Positions 36,063 through 44,704 of a stretch of DNA of 64,000 bases are shown here, one piece after another. A program made the position numbers and the translations under genes. Below the pieces are notes generated by a model that was not told the origin of the DNA, made no database searches, and worked only from the letters and a program-made list of their open reading frames with translations. Source of the stretch: Methyloversatilis thermotolerans (GTDB lineage: Bacteria > Pseudomonadota > Gammaproteobacteria > Burkholderiales > Rhodocyclaceae); NCBI RefSeq assembly GCF_000372885.1, contig NZ_KB889967.1:1243215-1307214 (forward strand). Reading direction: 5' to 3'. The first letter of the stretch is position 1, and every line of letters starts with the position of its first letter.

Positions 36063-36110
36063 ACCGAACGCACGACCTTACTTTCGTACGCATCCGTTCA
36101 GGAGTTGTCC

Positions 36111-36821
36111 ATGTTCCAGCACTGTCCTCCGCCATGGCGCGGCAGGCAGCCGGCAGCGCATGCGCGCCGGCTCGCGGCCCTTGCGCTCGCCACCTCGTCG
36201 GCACAGGCCGCCGCCGGGTTCTTCATCCCGCGCGACATCACGATGTTCATGTTCTCGGCTTCACCCGACAGCCAGATGGTCGAGGTCGCCCATGGCCTGC
36301 GACCCGACCTCGCGATCGCCACAGGCCAGTCGCGCTACCTGTCCGACGACGGTCGCATCGATCGCCGCTACACGACGCTGCAGGCAAACTGGCTGGTCCA
36401 TCGCCACTATGGCAACGATGGCATCACCAACGCATATCTTTACGGCGGACCGCTGTGGGCGCGCAGCAGCGAATACGGCGCGTCCGGCGAGGATACGCGC
36501 AGCGGGCTGCACGGCGGATTCTGGGTCGATCACGAGACACGCCGCATCTACGCTCGCCTGTCTTCCCATGCCTATCGCGCGGGCGGCCATGACCAGTTGG
36601 TCACCACCGCACAGGCACTGTGGGCTCCCTATGCGGCTGATTACGAGGATGTCGCCACCTGGATTGGCGTGCAACTGGAACCGCGCAGCGGCCTGACCGG
36701 CGCCACCCAGGTGACTCCGCTGCTGCGGCTGTTCCAGCGCCGGTGGTGGGTCGATGCCGGCGTCAGCGTCAACAGCGAACACCGCGGTGACGCCTTCGTG
36801 AATCTCATGTTCCTGTTCTGA
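36111..36821 (+). CDS. Predicted outer-membrane beta-barrel protein of the metal cluster
   Basis: Protein of 236 residues, family not recognised. The first 35 residues look like a long signal peptide (RRLAALALATSSAQAAA). The rest alternates hydrophobic and polar residues in beta-strand fashion (TTLQANWLVHRHY, SGLHGGFWVDHETRRIYARL, WWVDAGVSVNSEHRGDAFVN) and ends in MFLF; a C-terminal Phe is the usual outer-membrane barrel signature. AGGAG lies six bases before the ATG at 36111. Located between the Cys-rich and HMA genes, so it could be a pore or sensor for metal uptake; this is inference. Confidence 0.65.
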   Translation: MFQHCPPPWRGRQPAAHARRLAALALATSSAQAAAGFFIPRDITMFMFSASPDSQMVEVAHGLRPDLAIATGQSRYLSDDGRIDRRYTTLQANWLVHRHYGNDGITNAYLYGGPLWARSSEYGASGEDTRSGLHGGFWVDHETRRIYARLSSHAYRAGGHDQLVTTAQALWAPYAADYEDVATWIGVQLEPRSGLTGATQVTPLLRLFQRRWWVDAGVSVNSEHRGDAFVNLMFLF

Positions 36822-36837
36822 ATTGAAGGATACTCAC

Positions 36838-37188
36838 ATGAAACAGATCAGACTTCTCTTCGCATCCATTCTGCTGCCCCTGCTTTCCTCACTTCCGGCG
36901 CACGCCGCGACCACGATCAAGATGCAGGTGGAAGGCCTGGTATGCGCATTCTGCGGATCGGCAATCGAGAAAAAGCTGCGCAGCCATGCCGCGACTGCCG
37001 ACGTGCTGGTGAGCCTGGAACACAAGGTGGTCGCGCTCAGCCTGAAGGACGGGCTGGACATTCCAGACGACACCCTGCGCGCGCAGATCACCGACGCCGG
37101 ATACCGGGTCCGGCGCATGGAACGCGTGCCGGAATCCCTGGACAGCCTGCGCGCGACACTCAAGGGGACATCCGATGGCGGACGCTGA
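36838..37188 (+). CDS. Periplasmic heavy-metal-associated (HMA, MerP-like) protein
   Basis: Protein of 116 residues: signal peptide (about 1-23, ending LPAHA), then an HMA domain with TIKMQVEGLVCAFCGSAIEK, giving the metal-binding pair C36 and C39 (CxxC), and DAGYRVRRME near the end of the fold. A tail of about 25 residues follows. MerP and CopZ-type proteins bind a single soft metal ion through this pair. AAGGA precedes the ATG. The 3' end overlaps the MerT-like gene by 14 bases, the MerT-MerP pairing in reversed order. Confidence 0.85.
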   Translation: MKQIRLLFASILLPLLSSLPAHAATTIKMQVEGLVCAFCGSAIEKKLRSHAATADVLVSLEHKVVALSLKDGLDIPDDTLRAQITDAGYRVRRMERVPESLDSLRATLKGTSDGGR

Positions 37189-37573
37189 ACGCAGCCTGCG
37201 TGCAACGCTGGGAAGCAGCGGACTTTCGCTGCTGGCAAGCAGTTCCACCTTGGTGTGCTGTGCGCTGCCGGCCCTGCTGGTCGCGTTGGGCGCAGGCGCG
37301 ACGCTGGTCACCCTGACGACCCGCTTTCCCCAGCTCATCTGGCTCTCCGAGCACAAGCTCGCGGTGTTCGGCGGCGCGGCCACAATGCTCGTTCTGGCCA
37401 CCATCGCGCAGTGGCGGGCTCGTGCCCTGCCCTGCCCGGTCGATCCAGCCTCAGCTCTGGCCTGCGCCCGCGCACGACGCGTGTCCGCTTGCGTACATGC
37501 CCTGTCTGTCCTGCTGTTCGCGGTCGGAACCTTCTTTGCGTTCATTGCCCCATGGCTGCTTCGGGACGGATGA
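37175..37573 (+). CDS. MerT-like small inner-membrane metal transporter
   Basis: Protein of 132 residues with three hydrophobic segments (about 17-48, 62-80 and 106-128). The first carries a vicinal cysteine pair, C28-C29, followed by Pro (TLVCCALPALLVALGAGATL), like the first helix of MerT; further cysteines follow at 87, 97 and 106, comparable to the second MerT pair. MerT passes Hg(II) from MerP into the cell. No merR or merA is nearby, so the metal may be another soft ion, such as copper. Overlaps the HMA gene by 14 bases. Confidence 0.75.
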   Translation: MADAERSLRATLGSSGLSLLASSSTLVCCALPALLVALGAGATLVTLTTRFPQLIWLSEHKLAVFGGAATMLVLATIAQWRARALPCPVDPASALACARARRVSACVHALSVLLFAVGTFFAFIAPWLLRDG

Positions 37574-37595
37574 TCCGCACTTGACGCGGCATCGG

Positions 37596-37631
37596 CGCGG
37601 GCGGATGCGGATTCGTCCGCATCCGCCCGCG
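37596..37631. terminator. Sixteen-base-pair hairpin with TTCG loop between convergent genes
   Basis: Perfect stem of 16 base pairs (37596-37611 with 37616-37631) closed by a TTCG tetraloop. It lies between the MerT-like gene and the convergent FtsX-type permease gene, so it can serve as a terminator for both directions. There is no T tract. Confidence 0.65.
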
Positions 37632-37651
37632 TCACCGCGATACCACTCAGC

Positions 37652-40132
37652 TCAGAGCGCGCGCAGGCTGGCCAATGCCGAAGAGCGCAAGGCACCGCGC
37701 AGCCCCAGCATGCCGGTGGCCAGCACTGCGGCGACACTGCAGGCAAAGCCCAGCGCAGGCAGCCCCAGCGACGGCACATAGGGAAGCTGGAAGGCTTCGC
37801 GCGCCAGCAGCATGGTCAGCGCAAGCGCCCCGATCGCGGCGAGCAGACCGGCCACGCCGCCAAGTATCGCAAATTCCGATGCCAGCGAGCCGCGCAACTG
37901 CCGGTCGCGCGCGCCCAGCGTGCGCAGCACGGCGAGTTCGAATCGCCGCTCGTCATGGGTCGATTCGATGGCCGCGAACAGCACGACCACGCCTGCCAGC
38001 AGGGCGAAGCCGAACACCACGCTGACCGCGGCGGCGAGCTGGTCCATCAGCGCGCGGAACTGGCGCAGGATGGCATCGACGTCGATCACGGTCAGATTGG
38101 GGAAGCGCGCCACCAGATCATTCGCGAAAGCGGAGTGCGATGCCGGCAGATGGAAGGACGTGATGTAGCTGGCCGGGTAGCTGTCGAGTACGCCCGGCGT
38201 GGCGACGACGAAGAAATTCACGTTCATGGAGTCCCATTCCAGTTCGCGCAGGCTGCCGACCTCGGCCTCCACCCGCTCGCCCGCGATCTCGAAACCCATG
38301 CGGTCGCCGACCTTGATGCCCAGCGTGCGCGCCAGACCCGCCTCGACCGAAAAGCCGGGACGCCCGGCCTGCCAGGCCCCCTCGACAATACGATTGCCCA
38401 CCTGCACGTGATCCGACCATGACAGATTGAATTCGCGTTCGACCAGGCGTCGTGCGCGTGCGTCCTCGTAGTCGTCGGGCGACACTGGCCGGCCATCGAT
38501 CGACAGCAGACGCGCGCGCGACATCGGCAGCAACTCGGGTGCCGCCAGGCCAGCCTGCGCGAACAGCGCGCTCACCGGCTCGCGCTGGTCCGGCTGGATA
38601 TTCAGGATGAAGCGGTTGGGGGCATCGGCGGGCAGCTTGTTCTTCCACGCATCCAGCAGATCACCTCGCACGATGACCAGCAGCAGGACGGCGGTCAGGC
38701 CGATGCCCAAAGCCGCGATCTGCAGCGTCGAGGCAGCACGGCGACGGGTCAGGCTGGCCACGCCATAGCGCCAGCCACCGCTGAGCCGGTGCCGCAGGCG
38801 TGCCAGCAGCCCGAGACACACCCAGGCCAGTACCGCATAGACACCGCAGGCGACGACGAAGCCGCCCACCACGATGAGGCCGAGTTGCAGGTCGGCCGCC
38901 ATCAACACGATGAGCACGCCCAGGCACAGCACGCCGAAGGCATAGGCGCCCCAGGACACGACATCGCCCGCCTCCAGTTCCCGGCGCAGCACGCGCAGCG
39001 TGGACACGCGGCGCAGGCGCAGCAACTGCGGCCACACGAAACCCAGCATCAAGGTCATGCCGACCGCGAAGCCATAGACGACGGGCAAGGGACCGGGCTG
39101 CGGCAGGCGAGTCGCGAACAAGCCGGACAGCAGCGCTTCGACGCCGAACTGGGTCAGGTAGCCGATCGCGCATCCGCCCACGCAGGCGACGATGCCGACC
39201 AGCGCGAATTCGATCAGGAACAGCCGCGTGAGCCTGGACTGGGTGGCACCCAGGCAGCGCATGACCGCGCAGCCGTCGAGATGGCGCTGCATGTAGCGGC
39301 GCGCCGCCAGACCGACCGCTACGGCGGCGAACACGACCGCCAGCATGGCGGCCAGCCGCAGGAATTTCTGTGCGCGGTCGAGCGCTCCGCGCACCTCGGG
39401 CTGCGCATCGTCCACGCTCTCGATGCGCTGGCCGCGCGCGAGCAGAGGCTTGAGCCAGCCGGCGAATGCGCGCACTGCCGCATCCTCGCCGGCCACATGC
39501 AGCCGGTAGGCAATGCGGCTGCCCGGTTGCAGCAAGCCGCTGGCGGACAGATCGGATGCGTGCATCATGAGTCGCGGCACGAAGGCAAAAAAATTGGCTC
39601 CGCGGTCGGATTCGAAAGTGAGCACGCCGGCCACACGCAGCCGCAACTGGCCGATGTTCACGCCGTCGCCGCTGCGCAGGCCCAGCGCGGCGCTGGCGCG
39701 CTCGTCCAGCCAGGCGCTGCCGGCCTCGGGACCATTGTCGACAAGACGGTCCGGGGCATTGAGCTGTGGCGCGACACGCAAGGTGCCGCGCAGCGGATAG
39801 CCGTCGGACACCGCTTTCACGCCCACCAGTTGCGCCCCGTCCGGCGACGACGCCATGCTGGTGAAGGTCCACGTCAGTGCGGTGCGCAGGCCGCGCCGCG
39901 CGGCTTCGCGCTGCCACGCGTCGTCCAGCGGCTGATCGGACGCCACCAGCAGGTCTCCGCCCAGCAACTGGTTCGCTTCATCGACCAGCGAGCGCGACAC
40001 GCGGTCGGTGAAGAAGGCGACCGAGGTCAGTGCCGCGACTGCGAGCACCAGCGCGAGCCCCAGTATGCGCAGCTCGCCGGCGCGGAAATCCCGCACCGCC
40101 ATGCGCCATCCCAGCTTGATGTCCGATTTCAT
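37652..40132 (-). CDS. FtsX-family ABC transporter permease (YbbP-like)
   Basis: Protein of 826 residues: one N-terminal helix (LRILGLALVLAVAALTSVAF), a large periplasmic domain (MacB-PCD-like, about 50-255), three helices, a pair of central helices near 420-480, a second periplasmic domain and three C-terminal FtsX helices (VVFGFALLAGVVVLFAAIES, ELAVLRTLGARDRQL). This two-times-FtsX layout is that of YbbP, which works with the ATPase YbbA in lipoprotein or lipid handling. No ATPase gene is adjacent here. The start at 40132 has AAGG at six bases; ATG 40135 is adjacent and also possible. Confidence 0.88.
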   Translation of the reverse strand: MKSDIKLGWRMAVRDFRAGELRILGLALVLAVAALTSVAFFTDRVSRSLVDEANQLLGGDLLVASDQPLDDAWQREAARRGLRTALTWTFTSMASSPDGAQLVGVKAVSDGYPLRGTLRVAPQLNAPDRLVDNGPEAGSAWLDERASAALGLRSGDGVNIGQLRLRVAGVLTFESDRGANFFAFVPRLMMHASDLSASGLLQPGSRIAYRLHVAGEDAAVRAFAGWLKPLLARGQRIESVDDAQPEVRGALDRAQKFLRLAAMLAVVFAAVAVGLAARRYMQRHLDGCAVMRCLGATQSRLTRLFLIEFALVGIVACVGGCAIGYLTQFGVEALLSGLFATRLPQPGPLPVVYGFAVGMTLMLGFVWPQLLRLRRVSTLRVLRRELEAGDVVSWGAYAFGVLCLGVLIVLMAADLQLGLIVVGGFVVACGVYAVLAWVCLGLLARLRHRLSGGWRYGVASLTRRRAASTLQIAALGIGLTAVLLLVIVRGDLLDAWKNKLPADAPNRFILNIQPDQREPVSALFAQAGLAAPELLPMSRARLLSIDGRPVSPDDYEDARARRLVEREFNLSWSDHVQVGNRIVEGAWQAGRPGFSVEAGLARTLGIKVGDRMGFEIAGERVEAEVGSLRELEWDSMNVNFFVVATPGVLDSYPASYITSFHLPASHSAFANDLVARFPNLTVIDVDAILRQFRALMDQLAAAVSVVFGFALLAGVVVLFAAIESTHDERRFELAVLRTLGARDRQLRGSLASEFAILGGVAGLLAAIGALALTMLLAREAFQLPYVPSLGLPALGFACSVAAVLATGMLGLRGALRSSALASLRAL

Positions 40133-40246
40133 CATCCGCCTTTCGAGCACTTCATCATTCGTATCCCAACGGCGCGCGATGCAACGGCGACTCGTGGCAG
40201 GCACAATGCGCGCCTCGAGCCCTGCTTGCAGCGATCACCCGACCCC

Positions 40247-40951
40247 ATGTCCGCGCCACTTCTCGACCGATTCATCCGCATACTCTGTGCCGGCGATCTG
40301 ATCCCCGACCGATCGCTCATGTTCAATCCCTGGGGCGATCACGACGCCGCGCACGACCTGACGGCCGCTGCGCCGCGCATCCGCGCCGACCACCTGCATC
40401 GCTACCTTGCCGCGCGCCTCGGCCGGGCACGGGTGCTGCTGATCGCCGAAGCCCCCAGTTACAGCGGCGCCAAATTCTCCGGCATGGCCATGACCAGCGA
40501 ACGCGAAGTGCTGGCCGCCTTTGCCACCGGGCGCGGCGCCGACTACTTCGACGGCTGTTTCCAGCGCACCAGCCGTCCGCTGCCGCAGCTCAGGAACGCG
40601 GACGGCATGCTGGAACGCACCGCGAGCATCGTCTGGTCCGCCATGACCGGCCATGGCTGGGTCCCGAACGAATTCGTGCTGTGGAACGCGGTGGCCTACC
40701 ACCCGCACGACGCCGGAAATGTGCTCAGCAACCGCGCGCCCGGCGTGGCGGAAAGACGCGCACTGCGTCCGCTGCTCGAACATTTCCTCGAACTGTTCCC
40801 GGGCGTACCGCGCATGGCCATCGGCCGCATCTGCCAGCACAGCCTGGCCGACATGGGCATCGCGGCGATACCGGCACGCCATCCGAGCTATGGCGGCGCG
40901 CCGGAGTTCCGCGCAGCGGTCGCCGGACTGCGCCGCCAGATCGATGGCTGA
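40247..40951 (+). CDS. Uracil-DNA glycosylase superfamily protein
   Basis: Protein of 234 residues with the UDG-fold pattern: LLIAEAPSYSGAKFSGMAMT (motif 1 region, where true UDGs have GxDPG-like sequence), FVLWNAVAYHPH in the middle and PARHPSYGGAPEF (motif 2, HPS) near the end. The catalytic Asp/Asn of motif 1 is not obvious, so excision activity is uncertain. Diverges from the permease gene and converges on queF with a three-base gap. Confidence 0.75.
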   Translation: MSAPLLDRFIRILCAGDLIPDRSLMFNPWGDHDAAHDLTAAAPRIRADHLHRYLAARLGRARVLLIAEAPSYSGAKFSGMAMTSEREVLAAFATGRGADYFDGCFQRTSRPLPQLRNADGMLERTASIVWSAMTGHGWVPNEFVLWNAVAYHPHDAGNVLSNRAPGVAERRALRPLLEHFLELFPGVPRMAIGRICQHSLADMGIAAIPARHPSYGGAPEFRAAVAGLRRQIDG

Positions 40952-40954
40952 ACG

Positions 40955-41779
40955 CTACTGCCTCGCCAGTTTGACGAAACTGTCATCGGGCTGTTCGAAA
41001 CTGCTGCGCCAGGGATTGATGTCCAGTCCGCCCCGTCGCGTGTAGTACGCCGCCACGGTAAGCCGTTCCGGATGGCAGCGCGCCATCAGGTCGGTATGGA
41101 TGCGCTCGACGCAGTGTTCGTGGAAATCCGCGTGGTTGCGGAACGATACGATGTAGCGCAACAAAGCTGCGCGATCCAGCGCCGGGCCGCGGTAGCGCAG
41201 CACCAGCGTGGCCCAGTCCGGCTGCTGCGTCACCGGGCAGTTCGATTTCAGCAGATCGGAAAACAGCGTTTCCTCGACCAGTTCGTCACGCACGGCCAGC
41301 AGAGAGGCGTCGGGCTGATAGACGCTGCATTCCACCTCCTGTCCGTCGATGCACTCACCGACCGGCCGGATCACCGGCGCAGCCAGCGCATCGGGCGCAT
41401 ACAGCTCGACCCGCACGCCTGACCGGCAGGCGGCAGACAGATCGGTTTCGATCAATGCGCGCACCGCTTCCAGCGACACCATGCGCTCGTTGTTGTACCC
41501 GTTCAGGTAGAGCTTGAGCGACTTCGACTCGACCATGTGCGAGCTGTCGGCCGGAATGTCGAAGCGACCGATGGCCACCTGCGGCTTGCCGCGGGGATCC
41601 AGCCAGGAAATCTCCCACGCATGCCAGCGATCGACGCCGACAAAAGGCAGCGCGCCTGGCTGCAGGCCGAGCGCCTGGCGCGAGGCGTCACGCGGCATCG
41701 GAAAAAGAAGGCCGGCGTCGTAACGGTCCGGATACTCGGTACCGCGCCCCAGTCCGGAACCGCTGGCCGGGTGACTCAT
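40955..41779 (-). CDS. queF: NADPH-dependent 7-cyano-7-deazaguanine reductase QueF
   Basis: Long-type (YqcD-like) QueF of 274 residues with two tunnelling-fold halves. Catalytic cysteine C181 is in LLKSNCPVTQQPDWATL, the QueF NADPH motif is ESKSLKLYLNGYNNERM, and FHEHCVERIHTDL is the substrate-side motif. It reduces preQ0 to preQ1 in queuosine synthesis. ATG 41779 overlaps the ankyrin stop as TGATG; a GTG three bases upstream is an alternative. Last gene of the mltG-to-queF operon. Confidence 0.95.
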   Translation of the reverse strand: MSHPASGSGLGRGTEYPDRYDAGLLFPMPRDASRQALGLQPGALPFVGVDRWHAWEISWLDPRGKPQVAIGRFDIPADSSHMVESKSLKLYLNGYNNERMVSLEAVRALIETDLSAACRSGVRVELYAPDALAAPVIRPVGECIDGQEVECSVYQPDASLLAVRDELVEETLFSDLLKSNCPVTQQPDWATLVLRYRGPALDRAALLRYIVSFRNHADFHEHCVERIHTDLMARCHPERLTVAAYYTRRGGLDINPWRSSFEQPDDSFVKLARQ

Positions 41780-42411
41780 CACTGCGCCTGCGCCGCGCGT
41801 ATCAGTGCGGCTGCATCGGTGTTGCCGGCCTTGATCGCCCAGTCCAGCGCAGTCTCCCCTTCGCGGCCGCGGATGCGCACATCGGCACGCGCGCCCAGAA
41901 GCACCTTCACCGTTTCGGTCGATGCGCGCGCCGCCAGCATGAGCGCTGTCGCACCATTCGGTGCAAGCGCGTCCACCGGTGCGCCGCGCGCGATCAGCGC
42001 GCGCAGTGCAGCCGAATGCCCCTGCATGGCGGCATAGTGCAGCGCGGACCAGCCATGAGGGTTCACCGGATTGGCACCCGCGGCGAGCAGCTGTTCGACG
42101 ATGTCCGCATGACCGCTGAAGGCGGCCACCGCGAGCGCCGTCTCGCCCACCGCATTGACCGCCTCGATGCGCGCGCGGCGGGCGAGCAGCGCCTTCACCA
42201 TATCGCCGTACCCATTGCGCGCGGCGATGATGAGCAGGGTTTCGCCGCGCAGATCCACCGAATTGACATCCAGCCCGCGGTCGATGAAAGCGCTCACGGC
42301 AGGGACATCACCCATATTGGCCGCATTGATCAGATCGTCATAGGCCGCGGCGGATGCGCCACTCGCTGCGGCCATGGACAAGGACAGAAGTACTGCGCTC
42401 ACCATCCTCAT
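41779..42411 (-). CDS. Secreted ankyrin-repeat protein
   Basis: Protein of 210 residues with a signal peptide (about 1-22, ending ASGASAA) and about five ankyrin repeats (for example GETLLIIAARNGYGDMVKAL, GWSALHYAAMQGHSAALRAL, GATALMLAARASTETVKVLL). Periplasmic ankyrin proteins mediate protein contacts; no partner can be named. Overlaps tatD by four bases (ATGA) and is followed by queF, so it is embedded in the operon. Confidence 0.9.
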   Translation of the reverse strand: MRMVSAVLLSLSMAAASGASAAAYDDLINAANMGDVPAVSAFIDRGLDVNSVDLRGETLLIIAARNGYGDMVKALLARRARIEAVNAVGETALAVAAFSGHADIVEQLLAAGANPVNPHGWSALHYAAMQGHSAALRALIARGAPVDALAPNGATALMLAARASTETVKVLLGARADVRIRGREGETALDWAIKAGNTDAAALIRAAQAQ

Positions 42412-43211
42412 GCGCTCACCGCCTGATCAGTGCGGCCGGCCAGACGGGCCGCGTCGCGGAACAACCGGAAGAAGTTGGCGGTGGTGCTGCGCGCGATCGC
42501 CTCGACCGAGGCTTCGCGCACGCGTGCGAGTTCGGCCGCCACATGCGGTACGTAAGCCGGTTCGTTCATCTTGCCACGGTAGGGCACCGGTGCCAGATAC
42601 GGCGAATCGGTCTCGATCAGCAGCGCATGCTCCGGCAGCACCCGCGCCACCTCGCGCAGTGGCTGGGCATTCTTGAAGGTGACGATGCCGGAAAAGGAAA
42701 TGCAGAACCCCATGTCGATCGCCGCCTTCGCAACGTCCAGCGATTCGGTGAAACAGTGCATGACGCCGCCGGCCTCATGCGCCTTTTCCTCGCGCATGAG
42801 GGCGAGCGTGTCTTCGGCCGCCGCACGGGTGTGGATGATGAGCGGCTTGCCGCACTCACGCGCGGCACGGATGTGGGTGCGGAAGCGCCGACGCTGCCAT
42901 TCCAGATCGCCGGTGAGACGGAAGTAGTCCAGACCGGTCTCCCCTATCGCGACGACGCGCGGATGGGCTGCCATCTCGACCAGTTGTGCGACGTCCGGTT
43001 CGGTCACGTCCTCGTAATCCGGATGCACACCGAGCGACGCGAACACATTGTCGTGCCGCTCAGCCATCGCGGTCACGCGTGGCCACTGCTCGATATTGAC
43101 CGACACGCACAGCGCGTGGCTCACCTGCTGCGCATCCATATTGGACAGCACTTCATCCTCGCGCACCGCGAGGTCCGGAAAATCGATATGACAATGTGAA
43201 TCGACGAACAT
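42408..43211 (-). CDS. tatD: TatD family metal-dependent hydrolase (DNase)
   Basis: Protein of 267 residues, TIM-barrel amidohydrolase type: metal ligands in FVDSHCHIDFPD (HxH), E in AIGETGLDYFRL, H in PLIIHTRAA, H in GVMHCFTES and D in LLIETDSPYLAPVPYRGK. TatD proteins are 3'-5' exonucleases or D-aminoacyl-tRNA deacylases. The order holB-pilZ-tatD matches that of Pseudomonas. Confidence 0.95.
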   Translation of the reverse strand: MFVDSHCHIDFPDLAVREDEVLSNMDAQQVSHALCVSVNIEQWPRVTAMAERHDNVFASLGVHPDYEDVTEPDVAQLVEMAAHPRVVAIGETGLDYFRLTGDLEWQRRRFRTHIRAARECGKPLIIHTRAAAEDTLALMREEKAHEAGGVMHCFTESLDVAKAAIDMGFCISFSGIVTFKNAQPLREVARVLPEHALLIETDSPYLAPVPYRGKMNEPAYVPHVAAELARVREASVEAIARSTTANFFRLFRDAARLAGRTDQAVSA

Positions 43212-43256
43212 CGGAATAGACGGAAGAATGAAAGACGATGAACTGCAGCCGGCGGA

Positions 43257-43622
43257 TCAAAGCGTATGGGTCTGGCGGGACGAACCCAGGTAGCTTCCGA
43301 TCACCGATTCGATCTTGGCCCGCGCCGACTTGCTGCTGTCGTCCTCGCCGAAGCGCAGTCCTATGCCCTGCTGCTTGCCCCCCTGGGCATCGGCCGGCGT
43401 CACCCACGCCACCGTGCCCTGTATCGGCAACTTGGCTGGATCGTCCATCAATTGCAACAGCAGGAACACCTCGTCGCCGATGCGATAGCTGCGATTGGTC
43501 GGAAGGAAGATGCCCCCTCCCTTGAGGAAGGGCATGTAGGCGGCATACAGCACCGACTTGGAACTGACGGCCAGCGACAGCACCGCCCGACGGCTGCCGG
43601 CCTGCATCTGCGTGTCGCTCAT
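43257..43622 (-). CDS. pilZ: Type IV pilus protein PilZ
   Basis: Protein of 121 residues of the original PilZ type: VLSLAVSSKSVLYAAYMPFL, GGIFLPTNRSYRIGDEVFLL, GTVAWVTPADAQGGKQQGIG and LRFGEDD. The RxxxR and D/NxSxxG signatures of c-di-GMP-binding PilZ domains are missing, as in Pseudomonas and Xanthomonas PilZ, so it should not bind c-di-GMP. PilZ supports type IV pilus assembly together with PilB and FimX. Found in the classical holB-pilZ-tatD context. Confidence 0.92.
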   Translation of the reverse strand: MSDTQMQAGSRRAVLSLAVSSKSVLYAAYMPFLKGGGIFLPTNRSYRIGDEVFLLLQLMDDPAKLPIQGTVAWVTPADAQGGKQQGIGLRFGEDDSSKSARAKIESVIGSYLGSSRQTHTL

Positions 43623-43651
43623 CCTGCCTCCTTCTTCACATCGCTGCCCGT

Positions 43652-44704
43652 TCAGCGGGATGCCTGGAACAGACGGGCATAGCGCATCAGCAGATCCTCG
43701 AGGAACAGCCGCGCATTCAGCGGATGATGCGCCAGCGCCCTCACCTTCAACAATTCATTGTAACCACGCAGCACGGTTGCCACGTCGCTGCGTTCGGCCA
43801 GCTTCTTCAACTGCTCACCGCGGCCCAGGAATACACGCGCCTGACCGGTCTGCATGATCAGCACCAGATCGGCCATCCAGCGCTGCAACCAGGTCACCAG
43901 GGTCGCCATGTCGGTCAGGCCGGCCTCGCCCTTCTTGCGGCCGCGCAGCCAGCCTTCCCAGCGCGCGGCCACTTCCAGTGGCGCTTCCAGCGCGCGCCTG
44001 GATACATCATCGACAAACTGGCCCTGTATCTGAGCTTCCTTCGAACCGGCCAGATCGCGCGCACGCAATGGCGAGCCGGCACACAGCGCGAGGGCGTCGA
44101 CAGCATCGGACACGCCCTGCGCCTTCAGCCAGGCAAGCGCCTCGTCACGTGCCGGCTGCTGGAAGGACAGCACACGACACCGGCTCCGTATCGTGGGCAA
44201 CAAATTTCTCGGATGATCAGAAATCAATAAAAACAACGTTCTTGGCGGCGGTTCTTCAAGTGATTTGAGAAGTGAATTCGCCGCATCGACGTTCATGGCC
44301 TCGGCCGGATACAGCAGCACCACGCGGTAACCGCCCTGATGCGCGCCAACGCCAAGCCGCTCGGTCACTGCGCGAATCTGCGCGATGCGGATCTGCGTCG
44401 ACTTCGCCTTGCCCTCGCCTTCGTCGCCCGCCTCATCCGCATCCTCCGCCGCGTCCTCGAGCGCTTCCGGCCGCACCACCAGCCAGTCCGGATGATTGTC
44501 GGACGCGATCAGCAGGCAGGCCGGGCAATGCCCGCAGGCCTGCTGGTCCGCACGCGCCTCGTGGCACAGCACGCGAGCAGCGAGCGCTTCGGCGAATTCC
44601 CGCTTGCCCAGCCCTTCCGGCCCGACGAGAAGAAGCGCGTGCGGCAATCGCTCACCGAGGGCGAGCAATTGCGACCACTGAGGGGAGCACCAGTCGTAAA
44701 TCAT
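43652..44704 (-). CDS. holB: DNA polymerase III subunit delta'
   Basis: Protein of 350 residues of the clamp-loader AAA+ type: P-loop LLVGPEGLGKREFAEAL, zinc-binding cysteines in ACGHCPACLLIASDNHPD preceded by a further Cys in VLCHEA, VVLLYPAEAMNVDAANSLLK (Walker B-like), LEEPPPRTLFLLISDHP and the SRC motif (TIRSRCRVLSF). It is part of the clamp loader that places the beta clamp on DNA. The start codon directly follows the tmk stop codon with no gap. Confidence 0.95.
   Translation of the reverse strand: MIYDWCSPQWSQLLALGERLPHALLLVGPEGLGKREFAEALAARVLCHEARADQQACGHCPACLLIASDNHPDWLVVRPEALEDAAEDADEAGDEGEGKAKSTQIRIAQIRAVTERLGVGAHQGGYRVVLLYPAEAMNVDAANSLLKSLEEPPPRTLFLLISDHPRNLLPTIRSRCRVLSFQQPARDEALAWLKAQGVSDAVDALALCAGSPLRARDLAGSKEAQIQGQFVDDVSRRALEAPLEVAARWEGWLRGRKKGEAGLTDMATLVTWLQRWMADLVLIMQTGQARVFLGRGEQLKKLAERSDVATVLRGYNELLKVRALAHHPLNARLFLEDLLMRYARLFQASR

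Noticed and set aside
38789-40204. Long plus-strand frame running into the UDG-family gene
   Set aside because: Only the part from 40247 has family sequence; the upstream part is the shadow of the FtsX-type permease.
43257-43622. c-di-GMP receptor role for the PilZ protein
   Set aside because: The RxxxR and D/NxSxxG motifs are absent and the gene context is that of type IV pilus PilZ, which does not bind the nucleotide.
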